Shown piece by piece: positions 61,111 through 64,000 of a stretch of 64,000 nt of DNA. The notes beneath the pieces are model-generated. The model had not been told where the DNA came from and ran no database searches. It saw only the letters and a program-made list of their open reading frames with translations. The stretch is from Lachnospiraceae bacterium (GTDB taxonomy: Bacteria; Bacillota; Clostridia; Lachnospirales; Lachnospiraceae). The position numbers and the translations under genes were made by a program. Numbering within the stretch: position 1 is the stretch's first letter; each line of letters begins with the position of its first letter. Where the stretch lies: contig JAAWBG010000065.1 in NCBI GenBank assembly GCA_022792535.1, positions 27,189 through 91,188 on the forward strand, written 5' to 3'.

Positions 61111-61374
61111 ATGAATGAGTATGATGAAATTTGTCTGGAGTATTTTTTGAATCATCAGCAGCAGTTATTTGAAGAAAAAGTAGCCAAGAATCCAGAAGAG
61201 GCAGAAGAGTTTTTAGAGGATTGTATGGCAGTGGTATGTCAGGATATTCAGGAAGTGAGAGAATATTTTAACGAGGAAGGTGCAGATATTGCACAGATGA
61301 GTGATGAGGATTTAGAGGAAGCGGCAGAAGTCTTTGCATTGCCGGATGGAAGGTATCTGGTGGTAGAAGCTTAA
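61111..61374 (+). CDS. Small acidic protein of unknown function
   Basis: 87 residues, strongly acidic (about one third Glu/Asp). Contains FLNHQQQLFEEKVAKNPEEAEEFLEDCMAVVCQDIQEVREYF and ends VFALPDGRYLVVEA. No family recognised. AAGGAGG lies 7 bases before the ATG, a strong site. It lies between maf and the FAD oxidoreductase, probably co-transcribed with both. Confidence 0.7.
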   Translation: MNEYDEICLEYFLNHQQQLFEEKVAKNPEEAEEFLEDCMAVVCQDIQEVREYFNEEGADIAQMSDEDLEEAAEVFALPDGRYLVVEA

Positions 61375-61419
61375 AAACTGATACGATCTGTGAAAACAGA
61401 AGTCAGAGCAGGAGGAACT

Positions 61420-62817
61420 ATGGATAAATATGATGTGATCATTGTGGGAGCCGGACCTTCCGGTATTTTCTGTGCTTATGAGCTGGTTCATCGCAGGCCT
61501 GGAATCCAGGTACTGATGATCGAGAAAGGAAGACGGATTGAAAAACGTCAATGTCCTAAGCGCAAGACAAAAGTCTGTGTGGGATGTAAACCTTGCGCCA
61601 TTACCACAGGATTTGCAGGAGCCGGGGCTTTTTCAGACGGGAAATTATCGCTTTCTCCCGATGTTGGCGGTAACCTGCCGGAAATTTTAGGGTATGAGAA
61701 AGCAGTGGAACTGATTCAGGAATCAGATGATATTTATCTGAAATTTGGTGCAGACAGCAATGTCTATGGAGTGGATAAGGAAAAAGAAATTCGGGAGATA
61801 CGCAGAAAGGCCATCAACGCCAATCTAAAATTAGTAGAATGTCCTATCCGTCATCTGGGAACAGAAGAAGGGTACAAGATCTATATGCGGCTGCAGGAAC
61901 ATCTGCTGGAACAAGGTGTGGAGATGAAGTTTCAGACCATGGTGGAAGATATCATTGAGAAAGACCACCGGGCGGCAGGGGTAGTGACCGATCAGGGAGA
62001 ATCTTTTTATGGGAAAGAGATCGTCTGCGCCATTGGAAGAGAAGGGGCAGACTGGTTCAGTCATGTGTGTAAGAAACATAATATTGAGACGAAAGTCGGT
62101 ACGGTGGACATTGGAGTCCGGGTGGAAGTACGAGATGAAGTGATGGAATTTCTGAATGAGAATCTCTATGAGGCAAAGCTGGTGTACCATACCCCTACCT
62201 TTGATGACAAAGTGCGGACCTTCTGTACCAATCCTTCCGGCGAGGTGGCTGCAGAGTATTATGATAATGGACTGGCAGTGGTAAACGGACATGCCTACAA
62301 ATCCAGTGATTTGAAGACAAACAATACGAATTTTGCACTGTTGGTTTCCAAGAATTTTACGAAACCCTTTAAAACTCCCATTGAATATGGAAAACAAATT
62401 GCTCAGTTGTCTAATATGCTCTGTGACGGCAGAATTCTGGTGCAGACCTTTGGAGATTTTCGACGGGGAAGACGTACCACAGAAGAGCGGCTGTGCCGAA
62501 ACAATTTGATCCCTACTTTAAAGGATGCGGTGCCGGGAGATCTGTCTTTAGTGTTTCCTCATCGGATTATGGTGGATATTGAGGAGATGATACTGGCTTT
62601 GGATAAGGTAACTCCTGGAATTGCCAGCGATGAAACCCTTTTGTATGGAGTGGAAGTGAAGTTCTATTCCAACAAAGTGGTGGTAAACAAAGACTTTGAG
62701 ACAAATATTCCAGGTTTGCGGGCCATTGGGGACGGAGCTTCTGTGACCAGGGGACTGCAGCAGGCTTCTGCAAATGGACTCAGCGCGGCGCGAAGCATTC
62801 TGGAAAAAATAGATTGA
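61420..62817 (+). CDS. FAD-dependent oxidoreductase (COG2509 type)
   Basis: 465 residues. FAD site VGAGPSGIFCAYELV (~8-22). The region CVGCKPCAITTGFAGAGAFSDGKLSLSPDVGG is typical of the uncharacterised COG2509 branch. The end has PGLRAIGDGASVTRGLQQASANGLSAARSI, the second FAD contact. The cysteines near 48-60 may have a structural or redox role. AGGAGG supports the ATG at 61420. Activity unknown. Confidence 0.85.
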   Translation: MDKYDVIIVGAGPSGIFCAYELVHRRPGIQVLMIEKGRRIEKRQCPKRKTKVCVGCKPCAITTGFAGAGAFSDGKLSLSPDVGGNLPEILGYEKAVELIQESDDIYLKFGADSNVYGVDKEKEIREIRRKAINANLKLVECPIRHLGTEEGYKIYMRLQEHLLEQGVEMKFQTMVEDIIEKDHRAAGVVTDQGESFYGKEIVCAIGREGADWFSHVCKKHNIETKVGTVDIGVRVEVRDEVMEFLNENLYEAKLVYHTPTFDDKVRTFCTNPSGEVAAEYYDNGLAVVNGHAYKSSDLKTNNTNFALLVSKNFTKPFKTPIEYGKQIAQLSNMLCDGRILVQTFGDFRRGRRTTEERLCRNNLIPTLKDAVPGDLSLVFPHRIMVDIEEMILALDKVTPGIASDETLLYGVEVKFYSNKVVVNKDFETNIPGLRAIGDGASVTRGLQQASANGLSAARSILEKID

Positions 62818-62832
62818 CAGGTGGAAATACAA

Positions 62833-63822
62833 ATGAAAAAATATATAAGGTACAGAATTCTGACAGTTTGCAGCCTGTTTCTCTTATGCCTGTCAGGCTG
62901 CAGTTTTGGAGATACTCAGGTAATGATGCGGGCAGGATTCAGTGACAATGAAGTGTTTAAAATCGGAGACGAAGTCTGTACTCTGCCGGAAGCAAAAGTG
63001 ATCATGACTAATTATCAAAATATGTATGGCACCATGTATGGGATTGATCTGTGGAAGCATGAATTTGGAAAAAATGATCTGGAAACCTATGTGAAAGATT
63101 TGACGATCTCTAGGCTGGCTCAGATTATGGCGATGGATTTTTTGGCAGAAGAGAAAGAGATTCAGTTGTCAGAGGCAGAAGAAAAAAAGGTGGAGGAAGC
63201 GGCGAAAGAATATTACGATTCCTTAAATGAAGCAGAAAAGGAATATATGCATGTAAAGGAGAGCGATATTGAGAAGCTCTATCGTCGCTATGGCCTTGCC
63301 AATAAACTGTACACCCATCTAACTCAGGGCGTGGACGATGAGGTCAGCGACGATGAGGCCAGGGTTATGGAAGCTCAGCAGATCTTTGTGACAGACAAGG
63401 ACAAGGCAAAAATTGTAGAGCAGCAGTTAAAAGAAGGTTCTGATTTTCTCGCTGTTGCAAACGTATATCATGAAGGAGCGGAGACAGAGATCACCTTCGG
63501 CAGAAACGATGTGCCCAAGGAGATAGAGGAAGTGGCATTTTCTTTGGAAAACGATCAGATCAGTGAGAAGATAGAGACAGAAAAAGGTTATTACTTTTTG
63601 AAATGTATCAATCACTATGACCGGGAAAAGACAGATGATCATAAATCTGTTATTTTAGAACAGCGCAGGAAAGAAGCCTTTGATGATGTGTACAGTGAAT
63701 TTTTGACTACCCTCTCTTCAGAATTTAATGAAAAAGTCTGGAAAGACGCCCAGGTAGAGGTAAAAAAAGATGTGAAGACAGACCGGTTTTTTGAAGTGTA
63801 TGAAAAGTATTGCGACTGGTAA
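62833..63822 (+). CDS. PrsA-like peptidyl-prolyl isomerase lipoprotein
   Basis: 329 residues. The lipoprotein signal ends LCLSGCS, with the lipidated Cys at ~23. A SurA_N-like helical region (~35-180) follows and the parvulin-type domain is at ~180-285 (AQQIFVTDKDKAKIVEQQLKEGSDF, KGYYFLKC). The domain is reduced compared with classic PrsA, so isomerase activity is uncertain. AGGTGG supports the ATG at 62833 rather than the GTG at 62821. It likely helps fold secreted proteins at the outer face of the membrane. Confidence 0.8.
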   Translation: MKKYIRYRILTVCSLFLLCLSGCSFGDTQVMMRAGFSDNEVFKIGDEVCTLPEAKVIMTNYQNMYGTMYGIDLWKHEFGKNDLETYVKDLTISRLAQIMAMDFLAEEKEIQLSEAEEKKVEEAAKEYYDSLNEAEKEYMHVKESDIEKLYRRYGLANKLYTHLTQGVDDEVSDDEARVMEAQQIFVTDKDKAKIVEQQLKEGSDFLAVANVYHEGAETEITFGRNDVPKEIEEVAFSLENDQISEKIETEKGYYFLKCINHYDREKTDDHKSVILEQRRKEAFDDVYSEFLTTLSSEFNEKVWKDAQVEVKKDVKTDRFFEVYEKYCDW

Positions 63823-63871
63823 TTGAAAGAATTTTCAGTTCGGAAAAATTACTTCCCAATTGTGATAAAAC

Positions 63872-63911
63872 GTGGTACGTTCAGCATACTGCGTATGCTC
63901 TGACGCACCAC
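63872..63911. repeat. Long hairpin element downstream of the PrsA-like gene
   Basis: Arms GTGGT...AGCATAC and GTATGCT...ACCAC with loop TGC and small internal loops. It is separate from the terminator at 63924 and has no coding potential. It might be a dispersed repeat or a small RNA end; unproven. Confidence 0.4.
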
Positions 63912-63923
63912 AAATGGCGTAGC

Positions 63924-63967
63924 AAAACAGCCAAGTCCCTCATTTATCAGGGACTTGGCTGTTTTTT
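63924..63967 (+). terminator. Strong terminator at the right end
   Basis: 17-base perfect stem (63924-63940 with 63949-63965, AAAACAGCCAAGTCCCT) and loop CATTTATC, followed by more T. Confidence 0.85.
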
Positions 63968-63970
63968 ATC

Positions 63971-64000
63971 TTATAGGAAATTCCTTTGGATTTCCTATAA
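63971..64000. repeat. Dispersed palindromic repeat, copy 2
   Basis: Arms TTATAGGAAAT and ATTTCCTATAA with inner CC/GG and one bulged T. Close relative of the palindrome at 21976-22001. The window ends here, so the full element may extend further. Confidence 0.5.

Overview
The window looks like chromosomal DNA of a low-to-mid GC Gram-positive anaerobe of the Clostridia, most likely a Lachnospiraceae gut bacterium (Blautia/Dorea-like; the genus is a guess). The signs are AGGAGG-type ribosome sites before nearly all genes, the Firmicute order rimP-nusA-ylxR-ylxQ-infB-rbfA-nrnA-truB-ribF, AddAB instead of RecBCD, feoAB, a ferredoxin-type [FeFe] hydrogenase, Etf-linked flavin dehydrogenases and an HPr/Crh-like protein. 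Most genes read on the + strand. No phage, insertion sequence or CRISPR array was seen.

Layout: 1-7509 holds the end of a YhgE/Pip membrane protein, prmA, rsmE, a cysteine desulfurase-thiI pair, a reverse-strand Crh-like gene and mtaB. A tRNA-Glu(CUC) lies at 7609-7680. The region 8036-21021 is a flavin-dehydrogenase island: a reverse operon etfB-etfA-lctD-like; a divergent forward run of a BON-GlpA-BFD fusion, a GlpB-like oxidoreductase, DUF1667, a YhfZ-type regulator and an alkyl-DHAP-synthase-like FAD enzyme; a YtrA-type regulator with an ABC exporter; and reverse glpK. Repeated GTACGG-containing boxes lie just downstream of the etf, glpA and glpK promoters and suggest one regulon. From 21336 to 31844 is the translation/transcription operon, ending in a Na/Pi-type transporter.

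32113-39570 carries a secreted NlpC/P60 hydrolase, Fur-box-controlled feoAB, a group-B-like [FeFe] hydrogenase and a NatAB-type ABC transporter. nagB and a MIF homologue (39597-40928) diverge from promoters that share one palindromic -35 hexamer. rlmH, a lipoprotein, a cysteine desulfidase, an S66 peptidase homologue without its serine, a CobW GTPase fused to a DUF1980-like domain, a GntR/FCD regulator and lepB follow to 47386. A reverse-strand hybrid histidine kinase with a long structured leader (47454-49992) precedes ilvD, nfo, a small unknown gene, addB, addA, maf, a small acidic protein, an FAD oxidoreductase and a PrsA-like lipoprotein, ending at a strong terminator.

Most promoters listed are good sigma-A matches with 16-18 bp spacers. 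They were found by eye and are unproven. The most interesting material is the G3P/2-hydroxyacid oxidation island with its shared operators, the nagB/MIF promoter arrangement, the kinase leader RNA and several proteins lacking a canonical catalytic residue (HPr His15, the S66 serine, the CobW cysteine motif).
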